DNA of 64,000 nt from Sycobia sp. Sy_11 (GCA_018907035.1 JACCIC010000040.1:1891501-1955500), one strand, 5' to 3'. Positions 12,891 through 24,880 are shown, counted from the stretch's first letter. Numbers and translations: made by a program. Notes: a model not told the origin generated them from the sequence alone.

Positions 12891-13134
12891 TCGCAAATAA
12901 GATTGTCCATCGCATCCCTCCCCATACTACTCCCCGGGCTGGACTAATCGCTTCGTCAACCCACCGTGCAGGGCGCGCGAGGTGACGACGAGCCAGGCGT
13001 CTGTCTCTCCGCACCTCCTGTGCACGCATTTGGATCCCGCAGCGATCTCGAGATCCAGCGCTGCAGCTGGCCCCAGAGATATGCGTATGTATATAAGGGC
13101 GCGTGTATGACGACCAATGGGAGTTTATATATGT

Positions 13135-13138
<4 letters not shown>

Positions 13139-13186
<48 letters not shown>
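13139..13186. repeat. (TA)n microsatellite with TGTA edges
   Basis: About 48 bases of pure AT repeat, flanked by GTATAC-type and GTATGTATATGTG-type imperfect dinucleotides on the two sides. Confidence 0.97.
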
Positions 13187-13194
<8 letters not shown>

Positions 13195-13583
13195 ATGTGT
13201 ATACAAGTACAGCGGCAGTGACGTATATACCAGCAGGTGTGTCGTCCTCGGAGTCCTCAAGTGGCGAGGATGGTGGGATTGTGGTCCGATGGGAATGTGT
13301 AAGCTGTACAGTGGAGAGGGATTTGGTGATACTTTAACGTCAGTTTAGTTTTTGAAAGATCCAGGGACACGAATCATCGTGAGCGCAGGGACAAAGGCAA
13401 CAAAATTGATATAAGCTTCGTATTTTAAAAAAAAATTTCGTTGTACATGAACGGACGACGCGATTAAGGATTTTCAATATACAATTGTTGATAATTATTA
13501 ATAAATAGCATGCTTACGGCAGAATGAAGAAATTACGTGTACACTAATTAAAGCTATCAAGATAATAATGTACACTTGACCGC

Positions 13584-13606
13584 TAATCGGGATCATTGCC
13601 CGATTA
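13584..13606. repeat. Perfect 8-bp inverted repeat (hairpin)
   Basis: TAATCGGG (13584-13591) and CCCGATTA (13599-13606) are exact reverse complements around a 7-base loop. First of three inverted repeats within 230 bases. Confidence 0.85.
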
Positions 13607-13616
13607 TTTTAATTGC

Positions 13617-13642
13617 GACTTTAATAATTTGAAATTAAAGTC
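13617..13642. repeat. Perfect 9-bp inverted repeat (hairpin)
   Basis: GACTTTAAT (13617-13625) pairs exactly with ATTAAAGTC (13634-13642) around an 8-base loop, directly beside the previous hairpin. Confidence 0.85.
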
Positions 13643-13667
13643 TTGCGGGTGACAGCCTCATCGTCGC

Positions 13668-13807
13668 AATAAGAAAATGAAGATTTATCAATCAAATTTT
13701 ACATTATATATATTATACACAATTAATGTCAGTTATAAAATACTTCAGAATTTAATTTTTAATTATTGTCTAAATAATGTAAAATGTGAAATCTTCATTT
13801 TCTTATT
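13668..13807. mobile_element. Inverted-repeat element, MITE-like
   Basis: Arms AATAAGAAAATGAAGATTT (13668-13686) and their exact complement (13789-13807) are 19 bases long with no mismatch. Similarity continues inwards (ATTTTACATTAT against ATAATGTAAAAT), so the paired length is about 35 bases per side around an AT-rich core. The whole is about 140 bp with no coding capacity. A small non-autonomous DNA transposon or the stem of a former element is likely. No clear target-site duplication was found, so the class is unassigned. Confidence 0.55.
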
Positions 13808-13829
13808 ATCTTAATCGCGTTAGTTACTG

Positions 13830-16800
13830 TACTTGTACTACCATGCTTTAATTAGTGAATTAAATCAGCAATATGAATACTTAAAATTTCGTTAAATAAT
13901 CAAAGCATTACATTATCTTAACATTCGTCGATAAAGTATGCAACTAAACTTGGATAATATATTATAATTTAAAGTATACTAGCGGAGATTCTTCGTGAAA
14001 ATCACAACAATGGACCGGAGACATTTTACAATTTTTAAATTACAAATTAGAAATTTTTATATGGAGTGATTCAGTTATAGATATCGATTAAGTCTTCTAA
14101 AATGAGAAGCAACGGAAATCTTAAAATAATCCTTTCTATTCAATGTCAGAGATCATTCGTATGCGTTGTTCAAAGCCTACTAGTCCGGTCGCACGGGAAA
14201 TATCTCGTATGAAATTCAATGTACGTTTTATATTTTTCGGTCCGATTTTCGAAGATTGCGTACCCCAAAAATTGTTCATTTCCAAGAGAAGGGCCATTTT
14301 CTGACTAAAATTTTCGTTTTTCTAAAATATGAGATAAATGTAACTCGAGTCATTACTTTTTATTTGATATTTCATCTTTTACATACGTTTCAGAAAATCC
14401 ATATTTCAAACAGGAAATGGAAACAATGATTGGACAGACATTTCTTAGGTTTAATTACATAGTTTTTTAGCCTATAATAATTAAATGTTCGGTTCTTCCC
14501 CCGATTTCTTCTAGAAATAGGGATTTTACGCAAAATATGGAAGAGACAAAAAAATCTTTAAAACCTATTTATCGAAATAACTGGACCACATGGTAAAATT
14601 TAGGTAAATTTTTCGAAATCAACGATTCCAAGACAAAAATGGACCTAATCTCGAGAATCTTCGATACACGATCAGTACACCGAGCAAACGTAAAGTAACA
14701 TCGAGTTACGTATGCATCATCTTTGCACCGCGATCACGGCCCATTTCATTAGAGCAGCTCACCAAACGTCCCGCAAGATCAAAACGCGTTAGCATCGCGT
14801 CGAACAACAGTGCAACGGCAGTGAATAATTGTCGAATCGTCGTCGCTGCTCGAAGATGCCGATCTATTTAGCCGCGGCACAGCCTGTCGTCGGCTCACTA
14901 CCGTTGCTTGTTTCTCTGTGTAATATACTGATTGATCATTGGCACGCGCGACTCCTGACCATTGAGTCGTGCAACGTGCTGTCCGATGCTAAATAGAAAG
15001 ATCAAATGCACATAAAGAAATCTCCTTGGATTGCTTTGATCTTCAAAATTTCGAGACTCTAACACGTACTTCGATCCTTGGTTTCGCATATAAGATTTTT
15101 ATTACCATATAAAATCAATAATAAAAGATATATAATAGACAAAAATAAAATGCACTAAACGATATAGCGATGGTGTGTATATATATATAGTGAATAAGCT
15201 CAAAATAGACTCAGCTGTGTACTTAGAGATTCCAAAATTTATTGTGCAGCTAGTGAACTGCGCCGATAAATCCGCACCATGTAGTGCCGCTAAGAACGCC
15301 AATAAATATAAGGTATCTATCTATTGGCGCTTCCTAGAGCGTGCCTGCGGCACGCATTCCTCACTCGCGTACGCGCATTAATTCATCGGTGTCTTATAAA
15401 TAACCAAGATAATTAAGTATCGTTGTACAGAGGCGCGGTATAATTAGAGCGCGAAAAGTGCCGCCCGTACGACATTGGTATCCGAGAGTTTTGGACGCGC
15501 GCCACCTGTTAATGAGGGCTATATGACATCGCTAATTAAGAATCTATCCCTAATGATCGATCGCCGCGGCGGTCGATACAATTGAATTATCATACTTAAT
15601 ATAACGTAACTTATTTCAATCATTGTAATGTGTCGTATATCAGAATTCTGAACAGTGTTATGATGTCGTTGAAAACGAGCAACTTTTAATGAAAGCTGAT
15701 GTCGGTTTTTTGGACGGGTGTCTGTGTCCTGATTATGCATAGCCTAATTTAAAACTGTAAAGAATAAAAATTCAACACTTTTCGTCAGATAGAGACCGAA
15801 GATATTTTCCTCCATCATAGTGCATCACCGACAACGTCAACTTCCAATTGTATGCGTGTTAAGATCGTTTATTCGATCTGTTTCTTGCTTATTTCAGAAA
15901 TCGGAATTTTATTACGTTTTCCATTGAAAAACTAAACAAATTCATTCTAATAATGAAATATTTTGCGTTTGAAATTTTCCAAAGATGATTAGGTGCTATT
16001 TTACCTATATTAAGTCATATCTATTTACGCAAACGTGTTTTCAAGGATTTTTAAAGAGAAAAACGTATATGAATCAAATAATATACTGTACTATTATAAT
16101 GACAGTCAGACCGTTATTATACGGCTAAAAATATTTAATAATTTAGTTTACAATAGTCATCATAAGTGCAATTTATAATATATTTAAAATATTTTACAGT
16201 ACGATTTTCATATTTCAAAATATTCATAATATATATTTCAATGACATTTCGATAAAAGCTTAGAAAATGATTGAATATTTTTTAATTTATTTAAATATGT
16301 TAGGAATTTTAAGCTATTTTTTCAATTATTTATGATACATTAAAATAATTATTCAAAATCTTTTAAACAAATATTCCTTAAACATATTTCGTTTTAAAAT
16401 ATAACGAAATGCTTTTAAAAGTTTTCAAAGTAATTGGACATTTCAATATTTCTAGAACACTTGAAAATTATTACTGTAATAATTGCAGAAATATTCCGCG
16501 ATCAAACAAACTATTTTAAGAGTGATTATGTCCTGTTACGATATACGCATGCTTCGTCTGTGTATATGACACACATAATAGTTTCCACAATATTGGGGTT
16601 TCAGGACTGCCTCGGATAATCGGGGCCGAAAATCAAAATGAAACAAATTTTTCTAACGATTATCGCGCATGTTCGTTGTTATACTTTTGGACGTCAAGTC
16701 CACGATTCGCGTACTTCGCCGTCCATCTTCGCCCCGGCAACTTGTCACGGGCAGGCGCGCCGCCCACTTTTCGAATTCGCGCGGGCTCGTTTAATTCATA

Positions 16801-17400
16801 CCGGAGGGGGGGGGGCGGTGGTCGCTCTAAACTACATACGGATTGTGTAATTAGTTGACGTTCGACATCTACAATTAGTGTAGCAACATAGTATTGAAAG
16901 GTAATTTATTGGCAGCGGTCGGATCGGACAAAAGGTTTATTTTTAGAACGCTGCTGTAGAGGTATAATTGGGTATAGTGCCGTTTCATGTCTCATTTTCA
17001 AATATGAATTAACTTTATAAAGCACAAGTACGCTATTTGAGCCAAATTTAAATGTAATTCGATCAATGTAAATTTTACTTCGTCCATTAATTGCCTAATA
17101 GCATCATTACGTTACTGAAAAAGGTAGTTTATTAAAAAGTAAAATTTAGATTGATTAAAGACATTTTATGTCTTAAAGTGGCAAAAATCACTCCCTCTTG
17201 GGATACTTTTTCAAAAACATTACATTTACAGCCCCACTGAAATGACCGTGGCTGGTCCGTCTGAATTCCTGATCGCCAAGCATGACTGTTCATTGCAGGT
17301 TCACCTCGTAACGTTATGCATCGCTTTAGCAATTAGAAAGTGTCAGTAATTCCTAACCGTTCGAATTTTCTCATTTCTCATTCGGCACTTTTTGAAATCG
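13830..17400. other. AT-rich non-coding DNA with small GC-richer patches
   Basis: No supported gene. GC-richer patches at about 14700-14960, 15240-15560 and 16690-16850 carry short frames without domains. A 12-base G run lies near 16805-16816. A short string near 16098-16130 (GACAGTCAGACCG, then TAAAAATATTTAAT) resembles the tail of the dispersed repeat at 44.4 kb but is too diverged to call. Confidence 0.5.
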
Positions 17401-17407
17401 AAGTCAG

Positions 17408-17485
17408 CATGAACAAGGAGTGGGCCACGGCTCCATCATCGCCGGAGCTCTTCTCTTGTTCGAAGACCGAACAGCAGAGGGACAG
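17408..17485 (+). CDS. Possible short coding exon, unrecognised
   Basis: A 78-base segment bounded by a plausible 3' splice site (pyrimidine-rich run from about 17360, then GTCAG) and a plausible 5' splice site (GACAG followed by GTAATG). It is GC-richer than its flanks. Two of its three frames are open. One frame begins with ATG at 17409 and reads MNKEWATAPSSPELFSCSKT, then EQQRDR up to the donor. The other begins HEQGVGHG and also reaches the donor. 78 is divisible by three, so an internal exon would not shift frame. I do not recognise either peptide, and no neighbouring exon was found. It may be a 5' or alternative exon of a gene lying outside the window, or a chance match. Confidence 0.25.
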
Positions 17486-17489
17486 GTAA

Positions 17490-18000
17490 TGGGACTCATA
17501 TATATATCGGAGTCATTTTGGTCTGCTTGTTTATGTTTTGCTTTTCTTTCTTCGTCGAAATTGCTCCTTATTTCATTCCCTCTTTTTGTTCGCTTTTATT
17601 TCAATTTGGGGCGACTAATCGACAGTGATCCCGGCTTGAATAAATTACTCTCAAATAAAGGACCAATGATCATTATATTGATTCAGGAGCTTTTTCAGGA
17701 TAAAAAAATAGAGAATTTCATTTAATAGAATGGACTTAACTTCTAAGTATCTTTGAAGATGAATATTCATTTCGCAATCACGGCGATCATCTAATTGTAC
17801 TCCTAACAACGAAAAAAAAAGGAAAAAATATCCCGATTATACAGAAAACGAAAAACCTCCTTCATATTGAGTTTAAACTCATCGTATCCATATAGAATTA
17901 TGCAATTTCGTTCCCGAGTACGAATCCGAAAATGTGGAGTGGTCGGCCCCTACTCCAGCCATTCGTCGCTCGCGACACCAACACGAAATACACAAAGTCG
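17490..18000. other. AT-rich non-coding DNA
   Basis: No gene recognised. The frame running through about 17420-17725 becomes low-complexity hydrophobic sequence after the putative donor at 17486. Confidence 0.5.
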
Positions 18001-18540
18001 GTCGCCGAACGGAGGGAGGGAATGCGTTTAAGGCGCCTTTAAAGTCTTAAGGCACGGCCACGGGGAATTAGCGACGCGCTCCGCGCGTAGCCATGGCGAC
18101 TGACTGTGAGCGGTACGTCTTGAGGCGCGCGTCGCTCTCTCTCTCTCTCTTTCTCTCTCTTTCTCGCGGACAAAAACACGCGGAAGACGAATGGAATTAA
18201 TCAAAGGGGATCTCCATCGTGACCCACCCCCTCCTTTTCGCTCCCTCCACGTTCTGGCGATGGGGAACAGAAGGGCGAGTGGGAGTAACAATAAAAACAG
18301 AGCTGTAAAGTGGGAGAGCCAGAACAACGGGGCGGGTTGGAGAGAGGGAGGGCGGCAGAGGGAGAGGGCGCGAAAGAGGCGGTAAGGGCAGAAAGGGGTT
18401 TTTGCGGGAAGAATAAGAGAGCGAGAAAGGCTGGGACGATGGGGGTGAAGGGGATTAAAAGAGAATGAATTTCGGTTGAAATTCGTGAGCGACACCGCTA
18501 ACTGGCTCGCCCCCTTTCCCCATCTCTCCTATGCGCGGAT
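18000..18540. other. GC/CpG-rich island
   Basis: GC-rich sequence including a (CT)n tract at 18134-18165. The plus strand switches from pyrimidine-rich to purine-rich near 18200. A 155-codon minus-strand frame crosses it but is Arg/Ser/Leu/Pro low complexity with no domain, so it is not called as a gene. Confidence 0.45.
18134..18165. repeat. (CT)n microsatellite, imperfect
   Basis: CT repeat broken by two TT interruptions. Confidence 0.9.
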
Positions 18541-18581
18541 CATGCCGCTATTTACTTGCGAAATTGCCAATGAGGAAAGTT

Positions 18582-18604
18582 AAAAAAAAAAAAAAAAAAA
18601 AAAA
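18582..18604. repeat. Poly(A) run
   Basis: About 23 consecutive A residues. It could be the tail of an old retroposed sequence, but no SINE body or flanking duplication is visible. Confidence 0.85.
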
Positions 18605-18609
18605 CAGTA

Positions 18610-19865
18610 AATAAAAAGGGCAGAGTTACAGCGGGAAACGGGGGTTCGTTGAACTGAGACGTGCGCCGGGTAATGTAACAGCCGCTTTAAAAAACAAAAA
18701 AATACACTCGTTAGTGGTAAAAGTACAAAAAGTTCCGTGTCGGCAACAAAATTTTACGCAAAAAGATTTTTTATTATATTGTCGATTCAGCAAAATGATT
18801 TAATAGGTCCAAAATACTCTGCATATTTGAATAAGAAATTAATCGTGAAAATACCAAAGCAGTGTTCTATTATTTATTCATGGTACTTTAATATTTGTTT
18901 CTTCACTATAAATTATCACATGACTATAATACTATATTCACTCAGTTCAGAGCATCTTAACTTTGACGGAAATCTATTGAATACAATTAAGCCTTGTTTT
19001 TACTTAGAATTGAAACTCTTTTTTTTAATTCAATCATGATAAGAAACAGTAAAGAACAGTTATTCCTTTCTTAATAGCTTAGAATGCCTTTTAAACGATC
19101 TTAAATTCAAAATGACTTTGTGCATTTTTACTATAGTCAAATCAAAAATAAACGTTTAAGAAAATCGTTATAGACATTTATCTTCGAACAAGAACCTTTT
19201 TTAAAGCAGATATACGGGTTTAGATATTAGAAAAACAGAAAAGAGCACGAATTTTTCTAAAATGCCCATATCGTACGTAGATACCAATGAATATTTTTTG
19301 AAAAATAAAGAAAGGGGCACAAAAATACATATATAGTAAGACTTTCAAGCTTCTCTGTTTGCTTCTTCCCTTCACCCGCCTCGTACGTCGGCGTTTTTAT
19401 TTCGCAGGGCCGCCTGTCTATATCTATGAACATCGTAGTTATAGTATAGCATCCCAGCAGCCGGTTGAGAAGCTCATAGCTCAAAAATCCATTTGTAAAT
19501 ATTGTAGTATCTCGCATAGAATTTTTAGACGAATCTTGTCAAACTGTCCGCTATGATGCCATCTTTTGAAACCGGCTTTTGGAATTCTACCTTTACCAAC
19601 TGGTCTCTGGGACACTGTCTTTTCGGCGATCATTCGCTAGACTTGCTTGTAATTAATATGTTCTGAAAAAAAGACTCCATCAAAATGGCCTTTTATAGAT
19701 TCTCCAAGCTCATTTCGACAGTGTGAGAAAGAGGAAAGTGATTTTCCAAAAAAAAAAAAAAAATTAAATTAAAAAACTAAAATGAACATTTAAACATGAT
19801 AGAATTAATTTCATTTATGACTATAATAAACTTCAATGCATGATACTATAGAAAAATATTTAATA

Positions 19866-19868
<3 letters not shown>
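18610..19868. other. AT-rich non-coding DNA
   Basis: A frame of 100 codons at 18737-19039 is dominated by Phe, Ile, Leu, Asn and Lys and lacks any motif. No gene supported. A 15-base A run lies near 19749. Confidence 0.55.

Positions 19869-19913
<45 letters not shown>
19869..19913. repeat. (TA)n microsatellite
   Basis: About 45 bases of TA repeat, continuous with the 14-bp minisatellite that follows. Confidence 0.97.
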
Positions 19914-19915
<2 letters not shown>

Positions 19916-19969
19916 TATATATTATATCTTATATATTATATCTTATATATTATATCTTATATATTATAT
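19914..19969. repeat. 14-bp minisatellite, four identical units
   Basis: The unit CTTATATATTATAT repeats four times with no mismatch (19914-19927, 19928-19941, 19942-19955, 19956-19969). The lack of divergence suggests recent expansion from the adjacent TA tract. Confidence 0.95.
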
Positions 19970-19979
19970 ATAATACCGC

Positions 19980-20995
19980 TGACTTATTAAAAACGAACAT
20001 ATAATCAAGATAGATTTGGGCAAAGTATTTCAATAATTTTTTATACGTGCTATTTTTGTATAGTCGAGCTCTCTAGTCTCAATATTCCAACGCTTCGAAG
20101 AAAAAACCAAGCGAGGTGCTCATCGACAGCGTCGGCGCGCGCCCTCTTTATTTTATTTTAATTTAATTAGCCTTCTCGGCTTTACGGACGTGCGTATGCG
20201 TTAATTGGGAGGACGGACGATACGCGTGGCTGCGTCACGCGTACATTCCGCAAAGGCAGCTAATAAAGATGGGTAGAGCGCAAGGCTACGCATCTGCGTG
20301 GAGAATTAAAAGAGCTGTATAAATAAAAAAAATTCAATTGCTCGATAAAGTGCACGATACCAATAATTAATTAATTACAAAGATCGCAAAGGGATCGATA
20401 ATTATGGATGTTATAATAAGCAACTCGTCCGAGACGAATCATCGTTCGTTCAAAATAAAATAGCTTCCTTGCATCTATACATCGCCGAACACAGATAACA
20501 CGGAACAAAACGGCGTCGTCGAGCGATTCTGGAAATTCACTCGTGGTACGTGCGGACGCGCCGCGTGTAACCGTTGTCGGTATCTAACCTGATAATTTGG
20601 ATGAGCAGTGGAAATTTCATCGCGCAAAGCGACGTCAGATCTTGCGCTAAATTATTTCCCGTACACCCGTGGGATTCCCGTTCCGCCTGCACTTGTACAA
20701 CTCGCTAATCATCCGTCTCTATTATATTAGAATCTTTACAGTTGAGCGTGCAGTTGCAGTTTTACAGTATTGCGTGCTATTTGTATTAAACTAGTCTGAA
20801 ATTGTTAAGTTTATGGTTAAAAGAATAATAATCATAACGACGACAATAACAATAATAACAATATTAATAATAATAATAATAATAACGTAGACATTCAAAT
20901 TGGCTTAGATTGCGTAAATGGAAGATCTTTTTGAATTTTTTAGTAAATTTTTATCCGAAATAGATGATTAAGTTAATGCTTATTTAATATAGCGT

Positions 20996-20998
<3 letters not shown>
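19980..20998. other. Non-coding DNA with a small GC-rich patch
   Basis: Mostly AT-rich with CpG-richer sequence at about 20120-20290 and 20500-20700. An (AAT)n/(AAC)n trinucleotide array lies at about 20844-20886. No gene recognised. Confidence 0.55.
20844..20886. repeat. (AAT)n/(AAC)n array
   Basis: Trinucleotide array with mixed AAC and AAT units. Confidence 0.85.

Positions 20999-21048
<50 letters not shown>
20999..21048. repeat. (TA)n microsatellite
   Basis: About 50 bases of uninterrupted TA repeat. Confidence 0.97.
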
Positions 21049-21049
<1 letters not shown>

Positions 21050-21053
<4 letters not shown>

Positions 21054-21898
21054 GGCACAAAAACGTTCTCTTCTGACAATCGGATCTAGAGAACTTTATG
21101 GATTTGATATGATAAAGGCGAAGGTCAAGTACGCTTTACAAGGTAACGTTAATGAACCATAAAAATATGTTCCCGATCTTGATTGAGCATAATACTTAAG
21201 TATTTTTAAAACTTGAATCGTTAAAGTTTATTTAAATATTATTGATAAATATTATTGAAGTTAATGTTTATTTAGTGCTACGCGCTTCAGTGCCGAACAA
21301 ATGGAAAAATTTAAACAACGAGTCTTGACGTTATGCGTGGGGGACGCAATTTTTGGTGAAAGTACAACCAACTTGTCCTTTTACTAATAAAATGAACATT
21401 GCTTTCAATGTAAAGTTTCTTCAAAAGTCTATAAGACTGATAATAATTAAACCATTAAATTTTGAGGAAAAAAAATGCCAAAAGCACTTAAAGAACGAGA
21501 AAACATTTTTTCTGGAATGAATCTCGCAAACTATTAAATTCAAAATTGAACAACAAAAAGTCCAGAATTTTTTTAATCGGTATGAAATAATAAAAGATTG
21601 CGAAAATTTTCAATAAAGCAAAAAATAATAAATACAATTAATAAAAATCTAATCAGGAACTTTCAATATTTTTTAATTTTTGACAGACTTTAGTTATTTA
21701 TTTTATTCTAATTCGCCAAAAAAATTACTAGATTTAATTTTTAAAAATGTATCCCTATGTCCGCATTAGTAGAATATGATTTGTAAGAAACGAAACCACC
21801 AAAACGGATAGTCCTCGTGTCTCGGCATATATCTTTGCATCCTATCTCCGTGTCCTCTCTCTTTCCATCCATTCGCGGCTCTCTTTTCTCCGGTCTCT

Positions 21899-21903
<5 letters not shown>
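21050..21903. other. AT-rich non-coding DNA
   Basis: No open frame or repeat boundary of note, and no gene recognised. Confidence 0.6.

Positions 21904-21958
<55 letters not shown>
21904..21958. repeat. (CT)n microsatellite
   Basis: About 55 bases of uninterrupted CT repeat, preceded by CT-rich sequence from about 21840. Confidence 0.97.
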
Positions 21959-21959
<1 letters not shown>

Positions 21960-21961
<2 letters not shown>

Positions 21962-22745
21962 AATAAAAACTCTTCAAGCATTTTAGTTTGCCTCCGCGTG
22001 TTTATCTCGATCCCATCCGCCTCCGCTGAGTTTTTCACCTTCGTACACATATATACGTGCGTGTGTGTATCGCTATGTAGAGATGTGGGCGCGCGTGTAT
22101 ATGTTTTTGTATGGAAAACGAGATCGAGGTAAAGAATTGGCTCGACACAGGAGTAGAAAGAGGAGATGAGGAAGGCTGTGCTGAAAGCGGGATAGTCGCT
22201 GTGAAAAAGAATCGGCCCGCTCGAGAGCCCCGAGCGATATCTAGTGGACCGTCATGGTAATTCGCTATGAAACGCATACGCTCGAGATCGGACGATTGGG
22301 CGTTTTCACGCAGTTGTACAGTTGCTTATATGTTTTCTCCGCCTCTAGTATATTTCTTGTGTCAATACTCTTAGCTTTTTTCATATTTTACTTTTTCCAC
22401 CTTATCAGCACTTTCTAAAACTTATGTATGAGTCGTTTGTATTTACGTCTTTTTAATAAGAACTCCTTCGAATATATTATATTCTTATTTTATATTCAAA
22501 CTCCGATAGTTTCTTTAGTAAATTTCAGTAAGAGCGTCGCCCGTTACATGATCAAACTTTGCCTTGTTTTGTCTACCATTCCTCGCACAACTTTCAAGTG
22601 TGCCATTGAATCTGGGCAATCGCTTTATAATTCGCGTAATTTTTCAATTAAATTCAATATAAATATACCTAAAATGGATTATGGTTATTACATCAATAGC
22701 AGTAGCCAAAATCTCGCTGTCTACGAATGGGAAGTTAAACGACGC
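21960..22745. other. Non-coding DNA between microsatellites
   Basis: GC-moderate to about 22320, then AT-rich. A 135-codon plus-strand frame begins at 22428 and runs into the (TG)n tract, where its end is Cys/Val repeat. The first 100 codons have no motif that I recognise. It is not called as a gene. Confidence 0.45.
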
Positions 22746-22784
22746 ATGTGTGTGTGTACGTGTGCGTGGTGCGTGCGTGCGTGC

Positions 22785-22824
<40 letters not shown>
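22746..22824. repeat. (TG)n / (TGCG)n compound microsatellite
   Basis: TG repeat, then TGCG tetranucleotides, then about 36 bases of pure TG. Alternating purine-pyrimidine throughout, so a Z-DNA-prone tract. Confidence 0.95.
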
Positions 22825-22825
<1 letters not shown>

Positions 22826-22829
22826 GAGA

Positions 22830-24434
22830 AAATAATGTAATTAACGAAGCTATTAAAACTACATATAATAATTAATCCTCAATTTTTAGCAATATTATTT
22901 CACAATTCTTTTTAATGTAAGCACTTTGATTGTATTATATATTTCAGATTATACGAAAACGTTATTTGTTTTACGGAATCATCACAACTTCGTTGAAGAA
23001 GAGGGAGCGGATGGGGCAAAGTTTTCAACTTTAGCATAGATGCATGGAAATCGAAATTTTTTTTAAAATTAAAGTTTCTGCTTTCGCAGCAGAATCCGCC
23101 AATAAGGGCGTGCATTTTACAAAAATTTTATCTCAAAACTTTATTTGCTTTTATCGGTTTTGAATCAGATAAGTCTAACGTTTAACTTACGGATCATTAT
23201 TCGAAAACAAAATACGATTGTTTCATAAAGTTTTCTTAAAAAAATTAATTTAAGCATTCATTCAATCATTCATTACGTAATAATGAAAAACAATAAAGAT
23301 TGAATTATCTAAATTAGCATATAAGGTCATTGTTATATTTATTCAAAACTATAACTATAACTCTACTTAATTTAACTTATACTTTCATGTAATATAATAA
23401 ATTTCTTTAAAAATCAATCCTTTTATATTATTTAAAAAATTGTATACTTTATTCAATAATTAATCTGTATTGAGATTGTTGATTTTCATGCTAAACGTAA
23501 TTTTTAGAACAGAATATCAATGAAGTCAAAGAAAACGGTCGTTAAAATAATTTCTTGATTTCACGGAAGTTCGAAATTCGTTGCACAAATCCATCCAAGG
23601 GTATAGACCTTGGCGTCCATTTTCTAAGTTCCCTTTATCCTCTCTCGGTGATTTTACTCGCAACTACGGTTAAGCTGCCGAGCCCTCGCGTTTTTTTAAT
23701 TTTGGGAATTGTTCGGAAATTGTTTCCCCGAATGAAAAAGAGCGGAAAACAAAGAACAGAGTAATCGATCTTTTAACAAAGATTTTTGGCAGTAATAATT
23801 TCACTTTCAAGCGCGATACGTTTATATAACATTGCATAAGAATATTCTGCAGATTATGAAAATTCTTTTGATGATCATCGCTTCTATTTTATTTGTCCAT
23901 TACAAATTATATAGAAAAAACCAGTAAATAAAACTAGAATTTTTAATAGATTAGAAAATTTGCAATTCTTAAAAATGCAATAAAATGTTCGGAGTTACGT
24001 ATTTAAAAAGTACATTGAGTTACAGGGTATTAGTACGTATACGATTATTACGAATTTTCTATTCAATAAGTACTTTACAAGTATAAAATGAATCTTTGAA
24101 TCAACAAAACGTGTTTGTTAACGATTTGAACACTTTCTTACTATATTGTGATGTTCTGTAGCCTGTGACTTTTAAATCCCTGAATAATATTAGGCTAAAA
24201 AGGCGTTAATTTGTTAGTGAACACAATCCTTGATACGAATTTCATTTACAAACTTTTGAGATACTAATTTATTTATAAACTCGAGTAAACCACATGCTAC
24301 TGTATTTGCCATTATGTACTCATCACCACCGATCCCAATATTGTTCCGTATATTGTCTCTATTGAAGTCATTATATTGGCAGTAGTATATAGCGTGGTAT
24401 GGTCAGACCGACAAAAAGTCGATTTTTAGTCAAA
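22830..24434. other. AT-rich non-coding DNA
   Basis: No supported gene. A 69-codon frame at 23555-23764 has no recognisable motif. Confidence 0.55.
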
Positions 24435-24527
24435 ATATTCAATTTAATTTTATAAATTAATTTAAATATTGAATTTAATTTTATAAATTAATTTAAATAT
24501 TTAAATTTAATTTTGAAAATTTAAATA
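24435..24527. repeat. 31-bp tandem repeat, about three units
   Basis: Units start at 24435, 24466 and 24497. The first two differ at one position (ATATTC against ATATTG). The third is diverged in its second half. Each unit is rich in the self-complementary strings TTTAAAT and AATTTAATT, so the array can also fold on itself. Confidence 0.85.
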
Positions 24528-24529
24528 AA

Positions 24530-24880
24530 TAAGGTTTTTTAATATTGAGGATTTTTATTAAAAATTAATGGCCTGGTCATTAAATAAATGACTTCCATGT
24601 CTTTTCTTAATTCATGTTACACAATACTACTCAAATTACAAGATGTCAAAAAAGCTTTTGAATAATTATTTCAACGATTAGCCGATTATTTATTTAGCGC
24701 TTTCAGAATTTTTTTTGTATTTTATACTTTGTTAATTGGAACAGAAATTACAGTCTTTCAATACAAATCGCAATTTCACCCAGTCGTAATACTCCAGATA
24801 TCCTAGCACCAAATTGAAAACGGAAAATTTAAAATACATTTCCCTACCTATACTTTAAACTTCTTTCGTTGGCAATTTTC
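24530..24880. other. AT-rich non-coding DNA
   Basis: Nothing recognised in this short stretch before the GC island. Confidence 0.6.

Larger units (their letters stand above)
12700..13340. other. GC-rich island carrying two (TA)n tracts
   Basis: GC/CpG-rich sequence containing two TA tracts whose starts lie exactly 300 bases apart (12839 and 13139). Frames of 120-145 codons run through it on both strands only because the TA tracts are stop-free in some frames. They are not genes. Confidence 0.5.

Noticed and set aside
12823..13260. 145-codon minus-strand frame
   Set aside because: Kept open by two TA tracts; low-complexity ends and no domain.
18028..18495. 155-codon minus-strand frame
   Set aside because: Low-complexity Ser/Leu/Pro/Arg sequence from a GC-rich and CT-rich block; contains an Arg-Glu run from the microsatellite.
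18582..18604. Poly(A) tail of a processed retrocopy
   Set aside because: No upstream gene-like sequence and no flanking target duplication.
22428..22835. 135-codon plus-strand frame
   Set aside because: Ends in a TG-repeat translation (Cys-Val); the rest has no recognisable domain and AT-driven composition.
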